Origin: Rhodanobacter sp. DHG33
GTDB lineage: Bacteria > Pseudomonadota > Gammaproteobacteria > Xanthomonadales > Rhodanobacteraceae
Reading direction: 5' to 3'
Length of the DNA: 64,000 bases
Assembly (NCBI RefSeq): GCF_014843005.1
Contig: NZ_JACYXM010000001.1
Coordinates: forward strand, 558,001-622,000
A program made the translations under genes and the position numbers. Below the pieces are notes generated by a model, which did not search any database, was not told the DNA's origin, and saw only the letters and a program-made list of their open reading frames with translations. Position 1 is the stretch's first letter. Each line of letters starts with the position of its first letter. Below are positions 16,012 through 24,570 of this stretch, one piece after another.

Positions 16012-17579
16012 ACCTGCAGCTCGCCACGCGCGAAACGCCTTCCGGCGACGCGCCCGCCGACTTCGACCTGCTGCGCCGCACGCTGGCCGCGCGGGTGTAC
16101 GAAGTGGCGCGCGAAACGCCGCTGGAACCCGCCGTGCTGCTGTCCTCGCGCCTCGGCAACCAGGTGTTGCTGAAGCGCGAAGATTTGCAGCCGGTGTTCT
16201 CGTTCAAGCTGCGCGGCGCGTACAACAAGATGGCCGCACTGGGCGAGGCGCAACGCGCGCGCGGCGTGATCGCCGCGTCCGCCGGCAACCACGCGCAGGG
16301 CGTGGCGCTGGCGGCGGCCAAGCTCGGCATCCGCGCGGTGATCGTGATGCCGGTGACCGCGCCGCAGGTGAAGGTGGACGCGGTGCGCCGCTTCGGCGGC
16401 GAGTTCGTGGAGGTGCTGCTGGCCGGCGACTCCTACAGCGACGCGCAAGCCGCCGCCGCACGCATCGAGGCCGAGCGCGGCCTGGTGTTCGTGCATCCCT
16501 TCGATGACCTCGACGTGATCGCCGGTCAAGCGACCGTGGGCATGGAGTTGCTGCGGCAGTTGCCTGCCGCGCCCGATGTGGTGTTCGTGCCGGTGGGCGG
16601 TGGCGGCCTGCTCGCCGGCGTGGCCGGCTACATCAAGGCGCTGTCGCCGCAAACCAAGGTGATCGGCGTGCAGGCGGCCGATTCCGACGCGATGGCACGT
16701 TCGCTGGAAAACGGCACGCGCGTGCTGCTACCTGAAGTGGGCCTGTTCGCCGACGGCACCGCAGTGAAGCAAGTGGGCGCGCTCACTTTCGACCTCTGCC
16801 GCCGCCACGTGGATGCGATGCTGCGCGTGGATGGCGATGCGCTGTGCGCCGCGATCCGCGACGTCTACCAGGAAACCCGCAGTGTGCCCGAGCCCTCCGG
16901 CGCGCTGGCGCTGGCCGGGCTGAAGCAGTACGCCGCGGCGCACGGCCTGCACGATGCCACGCTGGTGGCCATCGTCTCCGGCGCCAACATGAACTTCGAG
17001 CGGCTGCGCTTCGTCGCCGAGCGCGCCGAAGCGGGCGAGCAGCGCGAAGCCCTGTTCGCGGTGACCATCCCCGAAGAACGCGGCAGCTTCCGCCGCTTCT
17101 GCGAAGCACTGGGCCGCCGCAGCATCACCGAGTTCAACTACCGCATCGGCGACGCGCGGCAGGCACACATCTTCGTGGGCGTGCAAACCGCCAGCCGTGC
17201 GGAGCGCACCGCGCTGGCCGCCGTGTTCCGCACGCAGGGTTTCGACGTGCTGGACCTCAGCGACGACGAGCTGGCCAAGCTGCACCTGCGCCACATGGTG
17301 GGCGGCCGCTCGCCGTTGGCGCAGGACGAGCGCCTGTACCGCTTCGACTTCCCCGAGCGCCCCGGCGCGCTGCCCGACTTCCTCGCGCAGTTGCACCCGG
17401 ACTGGAACATCAGCCTGTTCCACTACCGCAACCACGGCGCCGACCAGGGCCGCATCCTGGTCGGCATCCAGGCGCCGGCGGACGAACAGGCCGCGCTGCA
17501 CCGCTTCCTCGCATCGCTGGGCTACCCGCACTGCGACGAAAGCGACAACGCCGCCTACCGCCTGCTGCTGCGCAGCTGA
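16008..17579 (+). CDS. ilvA: Threonine ammonia-lyase, biosynthetic
   Basis: IlvA deaminates threonine to 2-oxobutyrate, the entry to isoleucine. The 523-residue protein has a PLP domain (residues 1 to about 330) with the Schiff-base lysine K67 in SFKLRGAYNK, SAGNHAQGVA and the phosphate loop GGGGLLAGVAGY. Two ACT-like regulatory domains follow (from about 335 and about 430), the hallmark of the Ile-inhibited biosynthetic enzyme rather than catabolic TdcB. ATGA overlap with the ACT subunit gene implies coupled translation. Confidence 0.96.
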   Translation: MNLQLATRETPSGDAPADFDLLRRTLAARVYEVARETPLEPAVLLSSRLGNQVLLKREDLQPVFSFKLRGAYNKMAALGEAQRARGVIAASAGNHAQGVALAAAKLGIRAVIVMPVTAPQVKVDAVRRFGGEFVEVLLAGDSYSDAQAAAARIEAERGLVFVHPFDDLDVIAGQATVGMELLRQLPAAPDVVFVPVGGGGLLAGVAGYIKALSPQTKVIGVQAADSDAMARSLENGTRVLLPEVGLFADGTAVKQVGALTFDLCRRHVDAMLRVDGDALCAAIRDVYQETRSVPEPSGALALAGLKQYAAAHGLHDATLVAIVSGANMNFERLRFVAERAEAGEQREALFAVTIPEERGSFRRFCEALGRRSITEFNYRIGDARQAHIFVGVQTASRAERTALAAVFRTQGFDVLDLSDDELAKLHLRHMVGGRSPLAQDERLYRFDFPERPGALPDFLAQLHPDWNISLFHYRNHGADQGRILVGIQAPADEQAALHRFLASLGYPHCDESDNAAYRLLLRS

Positions 17580-17618
17580 CACCACACTTATCTAATCGAT
17601 CCACGGAGCACGAAACCG

Positions 17619-19493
17619 ATGCCTGCCTACCGTTCCCGCACCACCACCCACGGCCGCAACATGGCCGGCGCGCGCAGCCTGTGGCGCGCCACCGGCATGA
17701 AGGACAGTGACTTCGGCAAGCCCATCATCGCGGTGGCCAACAGCTTCACCCAGTTCGTGCCCGGCCACGTGCACCTGAAGGACCTCGGCCAGCTGGTGGC
17801 GCGCGAGATCGAGGCCGCCGGCGGCGTGGCCAAGGAGTTCAACACCATCGCGGTGGACGACGGCATCGCCATGGGCCACGGCGGCATGCTGTATTCGCTG
17901 CCCTCGCGCGAGCTGATCGCCGACAGCGTGGAATACATGGCCAACGCGCACTGCGCCGACGCACTGGTGTGCATCTCCAACTGCGACAAGATCACCCCCG
18001 GCATGCTGATGGCCGCGATGCGGCTGAACATCCCCGCCATCTTCGTCTCCGGCGGACCGATGGAATCCGGCAAGGCGATGATGAAGGGCGTGCAGCGCAA
18101 GTTCGACCTGATCGACGCCATGGTGGTGGCCGCCGACGAGAGCTACAGCGACGCCGAAGTGGCCGCCGTGGAACGCTCGGCCTGCCCCACCTGCGGCTCC
18201 TGCTCGGGCATGTTCACCGCCAACTCGATGAACTGCCTTACCGAGGCGCTGGGCCTGGCGCTGCCTGGCAACGGCTCGGTGCTCGCCACGCATGCCGACC
18301 GCGAGCAGCTGTTCCGCCGCGCCGGCCACCGCATTGTGGAGCTCGCGCGCCGCTGGTACGAGCAGGACGACGCCAGCGTGCTGCCGCGCGGCATCGCCAA
18401 CCAGGCCGCGTTCGAGAACGCGATGAGCCTGGACATCGCGATGGGCGGCTCCACCAACACCGTGCTGCACCTGCTGGCCGCCGCGCGCGAAGGCGGCGTG
18501 GACTTCGGCATGGCCGACATCGACCGCCTGTCGCGCCGCGTGCCCTGCCTGTGCAAGGTGGCGCCGGCGAAAAACGACGTGCATATGGAAGACGTGCACC
18601 GCGCGGGCGGCATCATGGGCATCCTCGGCGAACTCGACCGCGCCGGCCTGATCGACACCAGCCGCCCCACCGTGCACGCCCCCACGCTGGCCGACGCGCT
18701 GGCGCAATGGGACGTGCAGCGCAGTAACGACGAAGCCACCCACCACTTCTACCGCGCCGCGCCCGGCAACGTGCCCACGCAGACCGCCTTCAGCCAGTCC
18801 GCGCGCTGGGAGTCGCTGGACACCGACCGCGAGCGCGGCGTGATCCGCTCCGCCGAGCACCCCTTCAGCAAGGACGGCGGCCTCGCCATCCTGTTCGGCA
18901 ACCTCGCGCCGGAAGGCTGCATCGTAAAGACCGCGGGCGTGGACGAATCCATCCTCGTCTTCCACGGCACCGCCAAGGTGTACGAGAGCCAGGAAGCCGC
19001 GGTGAGCGGCATTCTCGGCAACAAGGTGAAGGCCGGCGACGTGGTGGTGATCCGCTACGAAGGCCCGCGCGGCGGTCCCGGCATGCAGGAAATGCTCTAC
19101 CCCACCAGTTATCTCAAGTCTAAGGGCCTGGGCAAAGCCTGCGCGCTGATCACCGACGGCCGCTTCTCCGGCGGCACCTCGGGCCTGTCCATCGGCCACG
19201 TTTCGCCGGAAGCCGCCGAAGGCGGATTGATCGCCCTGGTGGAAGACGGCGACCCCATCGCCATCGACATCCCCAACCGCGGTATCCGCCTCGACATACC
19301 GGAAGCAGTGATCGCAGCGCGTCGCGCTGCGATGGAAGCGCGTGGACGGAAGGCGTGGAAGCCGGTGGACCGTGCGCGGCCGGTGTCGGTGGCGCTGCAG
19401 GCGTATGCGGCGATGGCGTCGAATGCGGCGAACGGGGCGGTGCGGGATCTGGGGCGGCTGGGTGTGACGCAGGCTGACGAAGCCACGGCCTGA
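17619..19493 (+). CDS. ilvD: Dihydroxy-acid dehydratase
   Basis: IlvD dehydrates dihydroxy-acids to the 2-oxo acids of valine and isoleucine. It has 624 residues, close to the enterobacterial enzyme. Fe-S cluster ligands are in [10 protein letters not shown] (about residue 123) and C189[18 protein letters not shown]; the other cluster-side signature is [19 protein letters not shown] near the C-terminus. It is the last gene of the operon, 39 bp after ilvA. No T-rich hairpin is obvious in the 79 bp to the convergent DUF4328 gene. Confidence 0.97.
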   Translation: MPAYRSRTTTHGRNMAGARSLWRATGMKDSDFGKPIIAVANSFTQFVPGHVHLKDLGQLVAREIEAAGGVAKEFNTIAVDDGIAMGHGGMLYSLPSRELIADSVEYMANAHCADALVCISNCDKITPGMLMAAMRLNIPAIFVSGGPMESGKAMMKGVQRKFDLIDAMVVAADESYSDAEVAAVERSACPTCGSCSGMFTANSMNCLTEALGLALPGNGSVLATHADREQLFRRAGHRIVELARRWYEQDDASVLPRGIANQAAFENAMSLDIAMGGSTNTVLHLLAAAREGGVDFGMADIDRLSRRVPCLCKVAPAKNDVHMEDVHRAGGIMGILGELDRAGLIDTSRPTVHAPTLADALAQWDVQRSNDEATHHFYRAAPGNVPTQTAFSQSARWESLDTDRERGVIRSAEHPFSKDGGLAILFGNLAPEGCIVKTAGVDESILVFHGTAKVYESQEAAVSGILGNKVKAGDVVVIRYEGPRGGPGMQEMLYPTSYLKSKGLGKACALITDGRFSGGTSGLSIGHVSPEAAEGGLIALVEDGDPIAIDIPNRGIRLDIPEAVIAARRAAMEARGRKAWKPVDRARPVSVALQAYAAMASNAANGAVRDLGRLGVTQADEATA

Positions 19494-19572
19494 CAGCGGG
19501 CGCATCGTTCCCGGTTTACGGTTACGAAAATCGGCAGAGGCGGGTGCTATCTCTGGTCGCAATAATCAGCGC

Positions 19573-20343
19573 TTAGGACGGCAACGGCGGAAAATCCGGC
19601 TCTAACCGGAGCCGGGATGCTGACCGCATGCGACCGTGCTGATCGAGCTGGCTTCGCGTCAGTCGCAACACGACTACCAGGAAAATGATTTTCGCCACAA
19701 GGTCGACGACTTCGCTGCCTATCGTCACCGACTGCATCTGCACCAGCCCCGCAGGGTCATTCTGGTTGACCGGCAGACGCGCGACAACGCTCCCGTAGAT
19801 GTTGGCGATGAGCCAGAAGGCCCACCAGAAGCGCAACAGGTGCGGTGTCGACATGGATGCCCAACGTACAGGATCCGCGCTGGCCAGCCAGATCTGGTTC
19901 ATGGCGCGGAACGGTCGTACGAGGTTCATGAATGGAACGAAATACCAGCCTACCGCCCAGCCCGGACTGTCGTCGATACCTTTGGCACCGAGCGAGCGCA
20001 CATTGCAACCAATACGGTAAATCCACATGCCGGCAGCGACATAGGTAGCGATCAACACGAGTACCGCCAGCAAAGCCACCCGCACCTGCCATGTGCCGCG
20101 GCTTTGCAGGGTGGCAGCAAGTTCGGCCTGCGCAAGATCATGGTTGATCGCATGTTGCAGCGCCTGCCGCAGCATCACCATGGCGACAACGGTCAACACA
20201 GTCAGAATGATACCGGCGATCAGCAAGCCGGCCGTGACGCGGCTTAATACCTGCGGCGAGCGGAAAACACAGTCGTGCCCATTCGGCTTCGTCGCGTCTG
20301 CCAAGGCGACGTCCGACGCGCGGTACGGATTTTCCTGATCCAT
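19573..20343 (-). CDS. DUF4328 membrane protein
   Basis: A 256-residue inner-membrane protein with about five hydrophobic segments (near residues 35-60, 88-112, 130-150, 165-190 and 220-240). The central GWAVGWYFVPFMNLVRPFRAMNQIWLAS is the diagnostic core of DUF4328. GGGGGAA about 6 bp before the ATG is a good ribosome site. Function is unknown. It converges on ilvD. Confidence 0.85.
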   Translation of the reverse strand: MDQENPYRASDVALADATKPNGHDCVFRSPQVLSRVTAGLLIAGIILTVLTVVAMVMLRQALQHAINHDLAQAELAATLQSRGTWQVRVALLAVLVLIATYVAAGMWIYRIGCNVRSLGAKGIDDSPGWAVGWYFVPFMNLVRPFRAMNQIWLASADPVRWASMSTPHLLRFWWAFWLIANIYGSVVARLPVNQNDPAGLVQMQSVTIGSEVVDLVAKIIFLVVVLRLTRSQLDQHGRMRSASRLRLEPDFPPLPS

Positions 20344-20787
20344 GTTGATTCCCCCCGTCGAGCCTCAGTGGCCAGTTTCCCCTGACCGATTGTGCCGTGT
20401 GCCGTATAAGTTCGGCAATTCTTTCGATTGCCAACGAAGTGCATGCGCCAATGCTGGACAGCGAGCCAGCGCAATCGATGGCGAACACGCAGGGGCAGAT
20501 CGCCAATACTCCAAGAAAACGCACTGTGTCCCTGTTTCGCCTGTTTCGACCCCTGCTTCCGCCTTCGGACGGCTGAGCATGGCACGCACCGACCAAGAGC
20601 TGCCTGACCGCAGCAGCACCCCGGCTTTCGACGCCATGCCCGCACAGACAAGCATGGTGTCGACTCTTCAGCGCCACTATCGGCCGCCCCACAAATGCAA
20701 TGCCCCCACCGCTCGCCCTGAGCGTAGCGCAGCGAAGTCGAAGGACATTAGCAGCGGCTATTCGAGGCCCGGGCCCATAGCCTGGCA
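20344..20787. other. Non-coding gap with degraded repeats
   Basis: No convincing gene. It holds a relic of the AAGAAA-GCACT-CCCTGTTTC repeat (about 20502-20540, compare 23466-23502) and the phrase CCTGAGCGTAGC (20718-20729) followed by GAAGTCGAAGG, related to the element at 61344-61438. ORFs crossing it consist of translated repeat. Confidence 0.6.
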
Positions 20788-21135
20788 TCAAGCGCCTTCG
20801 GCCACGTCCAGCTCGAACACGTGGTTGTCGTAATCGTCGAAGTACAGCGCGCTGTCGCCACGCGCCATCAGGCAGGCGATGCCCGCTGCGCGCAACCGCT
20901 CAGCGCAAGCCGCGAACTCGGTCTTATCTACCGTGAAAGCAATGTGGTCGCCGTTGCGCGTTTCCGGCGGTGTGCCGCACACCAGCACCAGACACACGCC
21001 ACCCAGCCAAACCAGGGTGTCGTGCTCGCCAGTGCCCAGTTGCACCCGCGCATCCTCGAATACCTGCGCGAACAGCTGTGCGCTGCGCGCGGGGTCGCGC
21101 ACCACCAAGGCGATGTGATCGAGTGACTTGGGCAT
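20788..21135 (-). CDS. VOC-family protein (glyoxalase/bleomycin-resistance fold)
   Basis: A 115-residue single-module VOC protein: MPKSLDHIALVVRDPARSAQLFAQVF opens the first beta-alpha-beta unit, GDHIAFTV opens the second and ALYFDDYDNHVFELDV closes it. The likely metal ligands are His7, His in GDHIAF and the terminal Glu of FELDV, the H/H/E set of fosfomycin-resistance-like and extradiol-type members. Substrate cannot be inferred. It is 28 bp after a DUF3147 gene on the same strand and may be co-transcribed with it. Confidence 0.85.
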   Translation of the reverse strand: MPKSLDHIALVVRDPARSAQLFAQVFEDARVQLGTGEHDTLVWLGGVCLVLVCGTPPETRNGDHIAFTVDKTEFAACAERLRAAGIACLMARGDSALYFDDYDNHVFELDVAEGA

Positions 21136-21163
21136 GTCGGTTCTCCTCCGCCTGTACGGAAAA

Positions 21164-21514
21164 TCAGATACGCACGCCGAACCGCCCCAGCACCCACGTC
21201 AGCGCGAAATACACGCCGACGGTGACCAGGCAGGAAAGCCCCAGCGCCGACCAGAACCCCACTCCGTTACGGAGCAGGGTCGGCAGTATCAGGAACAGCG
21301 GCAGCGCCGCGATCACCATCCAGAAGATGCCATGCGACAGCGACGCGATGGCCTCGGCGTTGCCCGTGTCGCGCCAGATCCAGATGAACGCCATCAGCGA
21401 CGTCAGCGGCAGCGAGGTGAGCAGCGCGCCCCAGAACGAACTGCGCTTTCCCAGCTCCGACACGGCCACGATGATGAGGGCCGACACGATGACCTTGAAC
21501 GCGTACTGCAGCAT
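21164..21514 (-). CDS. DUF3147 small membrane protein
   Basis: 116 residues with four hydrophobic segments (starting about residues 3, 28, 60 and 88). SELGKRSSFWGALLTSLPLTSLMAFIWIWRDTG is characteristic of DUF3147. The ATG at 21514 has a weak ribosome site; the frame is open to 21823, but that extension reads through the palindrome array and is not credible. Function is unknown. It lies directly downstream of the 21-bp repeat array, which is therefore in its 5' region. Confidence 0.8.
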   Translation of the reverse strand: MLQYAFKVIVSALIIVAVSELGKRSSFWGALLTSLPLTSLMAFIWIWRDTGNAEAIASLSHGIFWMVIAALPLFLILPTLLRNGVGFWSALGLSCLVTVGVYFALTWVLGRFGVRI

Positions 21515-21658
21515 GGGTTTGTTGTCTGCCGGGATGGGGGAAACGCATCGTAGAACGGGGCTTGCGTGAAGGCGATAGGCCGTTAGGGCGTCGACCTGGA
21601 CCGCCCCATGCCGGGCGCGCTTTCTCCTCGGTAAGCCGGCTCCGATTGGACGTTTGAG

Positions 21659-21925
21659 CTGGTATAGCCGAGATGCGAGCTGCATCGGCCGAGCACCGAA
21701 CTCGGGCTCCCGAGCAAATAACTCGGCGCTCCGAGAAAAGAACTCGGCGCGCCGAGTCCTACAGCTCGGGCCGCCGAGATAAAAACTCGAAACGCCGAGC
21801 TTTTTGCTCGACGCGCCGAGCAAATTTCTCGGTGTGCCGAGCTCTAAGCCGCACCGGCCGAGAAAAAAGCTCGACGGCCCAGGCTAATTTCCTCACGGGC
21901 CGAGCTGTCAGCTCGGCGGCTGCAG
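21659..21925. repeat. Thirteen near-palindromes at 21-bp period
   Basis: Units of the form CTCGG-N4-CCGAG end at 21672, 21693, 21714, 21735, 21756, 21778, 21799, 21820, 21841, 21862, 21883, 21904 and 21925. Every step is 21 bp except one of 22. The best units (21722-21735, 21743-21756, 21807-21820) are almost perfect 14-bp palindromes; outer and some central ones are degraded. Linkers of 7 bp are A/T-rich (AAAAGAA, ATAAAAA, CTTTTTG, CAAATTT). A period of 21 bp is two helical turns, so all sites face one side of the DNA. It lies between the DUF3147 and DUF6869 genes. Confidence 0.9.
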
Positions 21926-22040
21926 CTCGGAACTCCGCACGTCGGGCTCCGGCGCCCTCGTGGGGACCTATGTGTGCGGCGAACCCCAAGGGGCGATATG
22001 GGACAGTGGCCTATTCGAACCGTAGGTGCATTCGCAGGCC

Positions 22041-22424
22041 TCACCATGGCCGGTTACGGTACTTGGCCAGTTTGGACAGCACTTCCGGATGAATTCGGCT
22101 GTCCCAGACACCGTTAAGCAAGAAGCGGAACTCCGGGCTGTGTCGGGCGAGTACCTCGACTTGCTCCACGACAACGCTGCCGTTCTGAGTCAGGAGGTCT
22201 TCCAGCGGACCCGCAGCTAGTGCAGCGAGGAGACGGTTTGGGGATAAGCCATCTATGCGTTTCAGTACCTCGACAATCGACGCAAGGCATAGCTCTGGGT
22301 CTTCTCGTGGAAGCTCCCAATCCAAGCGCGATTCGCCCACATCAGCACCCACGGCCGGGGGATCTACACCAGACCAAGCGCTGGTCCATGCTTCGGCAAT
22401 TTCGATGGCTGATTGAGTGCCCAT
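22041..22424 (-). CDS. DUF6869-like protein
   Basis: A 127-residue soluble protein. The stretches IAEAWTSAW, ASIVEVLKRI, AAGPLEDLLTQNG and ARHSPEFRFLLNGVW match the short DUF6869 family, whose members are often near polymorphic toxins or in accessory gene arrays. ATG 22424 is preferred; a TTG at 22478 would add 18 residues. No toxin gene is adjacent. Base composition here is less GC-rich than the flanking core genes. Confidence 0.7.
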   Translation of the reverse strand: MGTQSAIEIAEAWTSAWSGVDPPAVGADVGESRLDWELPREDPELCLASIVEVLKRIDGLSPNRLLAALAAGPLEDLLTQNGSVVVEQVEVLARHSPEFRFLLNGVWDSRIHPEVLSKLAKYRNRPW

Positions 22425-22507
22425 GAAGCTCAATGCTTGAATTGAATGGAAAATACGGCTCAGAGTATTCTTTTTCAAGAAAGTCCACCCTGCCCCCCTA
22501 TTCCCGT

Positions 22508-22729
22508 CTACTTCATCTCGGTCGGCTTGATATCAGGATGAAGCTTGTATAACGGATTGAGAACCTCAAGGAGAATCTCTCCCATCACCTTCCCTATGGC
22601 CGTGCGATACATCTTGAATTCTTCGGGGCTGCAATTATCTCTGACCATGCTAACCGACTCGTCCAGTTTTCCACCACAGTCGATCATTAGATCACTAATC
22701 GCCTTGGCGACTTCACTCTTAATTATCAT
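22508..22729 (-). CDS. Small helical protein of unknown function
   Basis: 73 residues, all-helical in appearance, with SPEEFKMYRTAIGKVMGEILLEVLNPLYKLHPDIKP in the C-terminal half. AGGAGAG six bases before ATG 22729 fixes the start; the longer ORF from 22777 lacks a ribosome site. It has no membrane segment or recognised domain. Codon use and AT content are unlike the core genes, which suggests acquisition. Confidence 0.7.
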   Translation of the reverse strand: MIIKSEVAKAISDLMIDCGGKLDESVSMVRDNCSPEEFKMYRTAIGKVMGEILLEVLNPLYKLHPDIKPTEMK

Positions 22730-22959
22730 CGTACTCTCCTGCTCTTGAATTAACTTCAAAACACAGATACGAAACAAGAGACCATAATAGAACTCTCAAG
22801 CAAATTTACTCTAAAATCTATTTTGCCTACAAAATAAAGTCGCATGCCTACAATTCCACCTCATCACTCTGACAGATTTTCTTTTTCCATCCCTTTATGA
22901 TGAAAATCGCCACGGCATAATCGCCGACGGCCGGAGAAAACCCGCAAACCCAAAGCAGC

Positions 22960-22993
22960 GCGGGCCGCATGGGCGGCAACCCATGCGACCCGC
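22960..22993 (+). promoter_or_regulatory. Long hairpin in the 5' region of the 118-residue gene
   Basis: GCGGGCCGCATGGG (22960-22973) pairs with CCCATGCGACCCGC (22980-22993) at 13 of 14 positions, the remaining one being G-U-like. The loop is CGGCAA. No T-tract follows, so it is more likely a stability or translation element, or a repeat, 20 bp ahead of the AGGAG of the next gene. Confidence 0.55.
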
Positions 22994-23023
22994 TGACCAC
23001 AACCAACTTATTAGGAGTTGATC

Positions 23024-23380
23024 ATGGCTAAGCCCGATCATACGTCAGCCGCGCACGACGCTGCGCCCGCCCCCATCAACCCGCTCGCGCGCCCCTACTG
23101 GACTCGCGCCGACGCCGGCCCCGACGAACACGACGCCGCCACCCTGGCCGGCCTCACCATCGCCATCCACGCCCTGGCCCGCGTCCTCACCAACAACGAA
23201 GCCTTCCGCGACTTCCACGCCAACTGCCAAGCCCAAACGCTCGACCCCGGCTGCAGCCCCCTCGACATCGCCACCACCGAAGGCCTCTTCGCCGCGCTGT
23301 ACTTCCTCAGCGAACAAGCCGAACAACTCAGCCAGTTACCCGAGCCCATGCTGATCTGCCCGAGCGACATACCGCCCTGA
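23024..23380 (+). CDS. Hypothetical protein, 118 residues
   Basis: The ATG at 23024 has TTAGGAG six bases ahead; the TTG two codons earlier is unlikely. The N-terminal 40 residues are Ala/Pro/Asp-rich and probably disordered (AAHDAAPAPINPLARPYW). Residues 45-118 are helical (LAGLTIAIHALARVLTNNEAFRDF, EGLFAALYFLSEQAEQL). No signal peptide or known domain is visible. It is the only plus-strand gene in the accessory stretch. TGAGCCCGG/CCGGGCTCA (23378-23386/23407-23415) at its end may be a termination or processing hairpin. Confidence 0.65.
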   Translation: MAKPDHTSAAHDAAPAPINPLARPYWTRADAGPDEHDAATLAGLTIAIHALARVLTNNEAFRDFHANCQAQTLDPGCSPLDIATTEGLFAALYFLSEQAEQLSQLPEPMLICPSDIPP

Positions 23381-23465
23381 GCCCGGACCTTGAAGCAGCG
23401 CTATGACCGGGCTCAGCCAGCACCGCTTGCTGGACCCGGCGTCATCGAGTGTCCGCGCAAAGCAC

Positions 23466-23502
23466 CAACACTCCAAGAAAGTGCACTCTGACCCCTGTTT
23501 CT
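23466..23502. repeat. Copy of the GCACTCTGACCCC repeat
   Basis: Contains AAGAAAGTGCACTCTGACCC followed by CTGTTTC. Related text occurs near 20502-20540 and 26932-26960. Such short ends often accompany REP-associated Y1 transposases in related bacteria, but none is encoded here. Confidence 0.5.
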
Positions 23503-23532
23503 TATCCTCGGGTCAGTCACTATTTTCAGAAG

Positions 23533-23556
23533 GTCTGCTTTGGGTCGAAAGCGGAC
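23533..23556 (-). repeat. 24-nt hairpin element, copy 1
   Basis: Arms GTCTGCTTT/AAAGCGGAC around GGGTCG, 7 bp downstream of the 285-residue gene. Member of a seven-copy family (23533-26795), always just past a minus-strand stop codon. Confidence 0.85.
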
Positions 23557-23563
23557 AGTTCGT

Positions 23564-24421
23564 CTACGGGTCAACGGCCGCGAGTGCAACCAATGCCGTC
23601 AGGTCACCTTTCACTTCAGGTGATTCTTCGTCAGCGAGTCGTGTAATAGCCGAATTTTTCGACTTTCTGGCTGCTTCCGAACCGAGCCGAGCAATTACTC
23701 TTGCGCTTGCGCTGCGCGTCAGTGAGTTCGCTTCGTAATGCAGGAGTCCGGTCAAATCTTCCAGATGAAGGTATGCATCAGGATGTGTAGCGACCTGTTC
23801 GACAAGCTTGGCGACGATGTCGCGCCTTGCGACTTGTCGCAGGCCAAGTTCCTTTAAACGTCTCAGCAGGTTCTCGAAGGGCTCCGGGCGCTCCGGAACA
23901 ATGTCGGGCACATGAGGTACGTGCCTCAAGATCCATTTGGCGATGCTTGAGGCACGCAGTATGGAGACCAGCGCGAGCGAGATCTGCAGCAGTTCCGTCA
24001 GCATCGTGACTTTGGCGTTCTCAAGCAGCCAGTTGAATGCCGACTTCCCCAGCTCCGGGGAATTGACGAAGGCCTTGAGCCACAAGCCGGCAAATGGGAC
24101 AACCGACTCCTTAAGCCACCACAACCCCATCAATACGCAGCCGATGACGACGAAGTCGAATCGCGTGATGCGCGCATCGCCTTCATCAGTGACGCCAGCA
24201 AGCATTCTCGCTGCTATCCATCCGCTTAGCGCCCATACGATTAGTGCCGCCAAACCAAAAGCTGCTGCCAGCAGCCAACCGAGCCAAGGTGAAGCCCCGT
24301 AGGGATGCATCATGCTCTGTCGCTCGAAGGCAAAGCTTGCCAGGAGAAGCTGTAGCGCGCTCACGCCGAGCCAGATGGCATAGAGTCGAAAGCCCACTGC
24401 GACAATCGATTTTGATTTCAT
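23564..24421 (-). CDS. Unknown inner-membrane protein, 285 residues
   Basis: The N-terminal half has four probable membrane segments (about residues 8-28, 45-70, 90-112 and 130-152). The C-terminal half (about 165-285) is a cytoplasmic helical region with PERPEPFENLLRRLKELGL and LADEESPEVKGDLTALVALA. It is not recognised as a known family. It is the first, most 3'-placed member of the hairpin-punctuated gene array, and a 24-nt element follows its stop by 7 bp. It lies in the lower-GC stretch. Confidence 0.75.
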   Translation of the reverse strand: MKSKSIVAVGFRLYAIWLGVSALQLLLASFAFERQSMMHPYGASPWLGWLLAAAFGLAALIVWALSGWIAARMLAGVTDEGDARITRFDFVVIGCVLMGLWWLKESVVPFAGLWLKAFVNSPELGKSAFNWLLENAKVTMLTELLQISLALVSILRASSIAKWILRHVPHVPDIVPERPEPFENLLRRLKELGLRQVARRDIVAKLVEQVATHPDAYLHLEDLTGLLHYEANSLTRSASARVIARLGSEAARKSKNSAITRLADEESPEVKGDLTALVALAAVDP

Positions 24422-24528
24422 TTGCTGTTCGTTTCCGGGATGGCCGAGCTGACGTTATTGACGATTGCTTGGAATGAGAAGCGAGTCATTGGGTTTGGCG
24501 GATCGGTGTACGCATCCCTGAAGCAGAA

Positions 24529-24552
24529 GTCTGCTATGGGTCGAAAGCAGAC
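24529..24552 (-). repeat. 24-nt hairpin element, copy 2
   Basis: Arms GTCTGCTAT/AAAGCAGAC around GGGTCG, 18 bp after the 254-residue gene. Compared with copy 4, C-to-T in one arm is matched by G-to-A in the other (GTCTGC/GCAGAC versus GTCCGC/GCGGAC), a compensatory pair. Confidence 0.85.
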
Positions 24553-24570
24553 CTCAGGATTCTCAGTCAT

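Noticed and set aside
20342-20833. 163-residue plus-strand frame
   Set aside because: It reads through known repeat text (the SKD/RPERSAAKS phrase) and has no domain or ribosome site.
21659-21925. CRISPR array
   Set aside because: The conserved part is the 14-bp palindrome and the intervening 7 bp are far too short for spacers; no cas gene is present.
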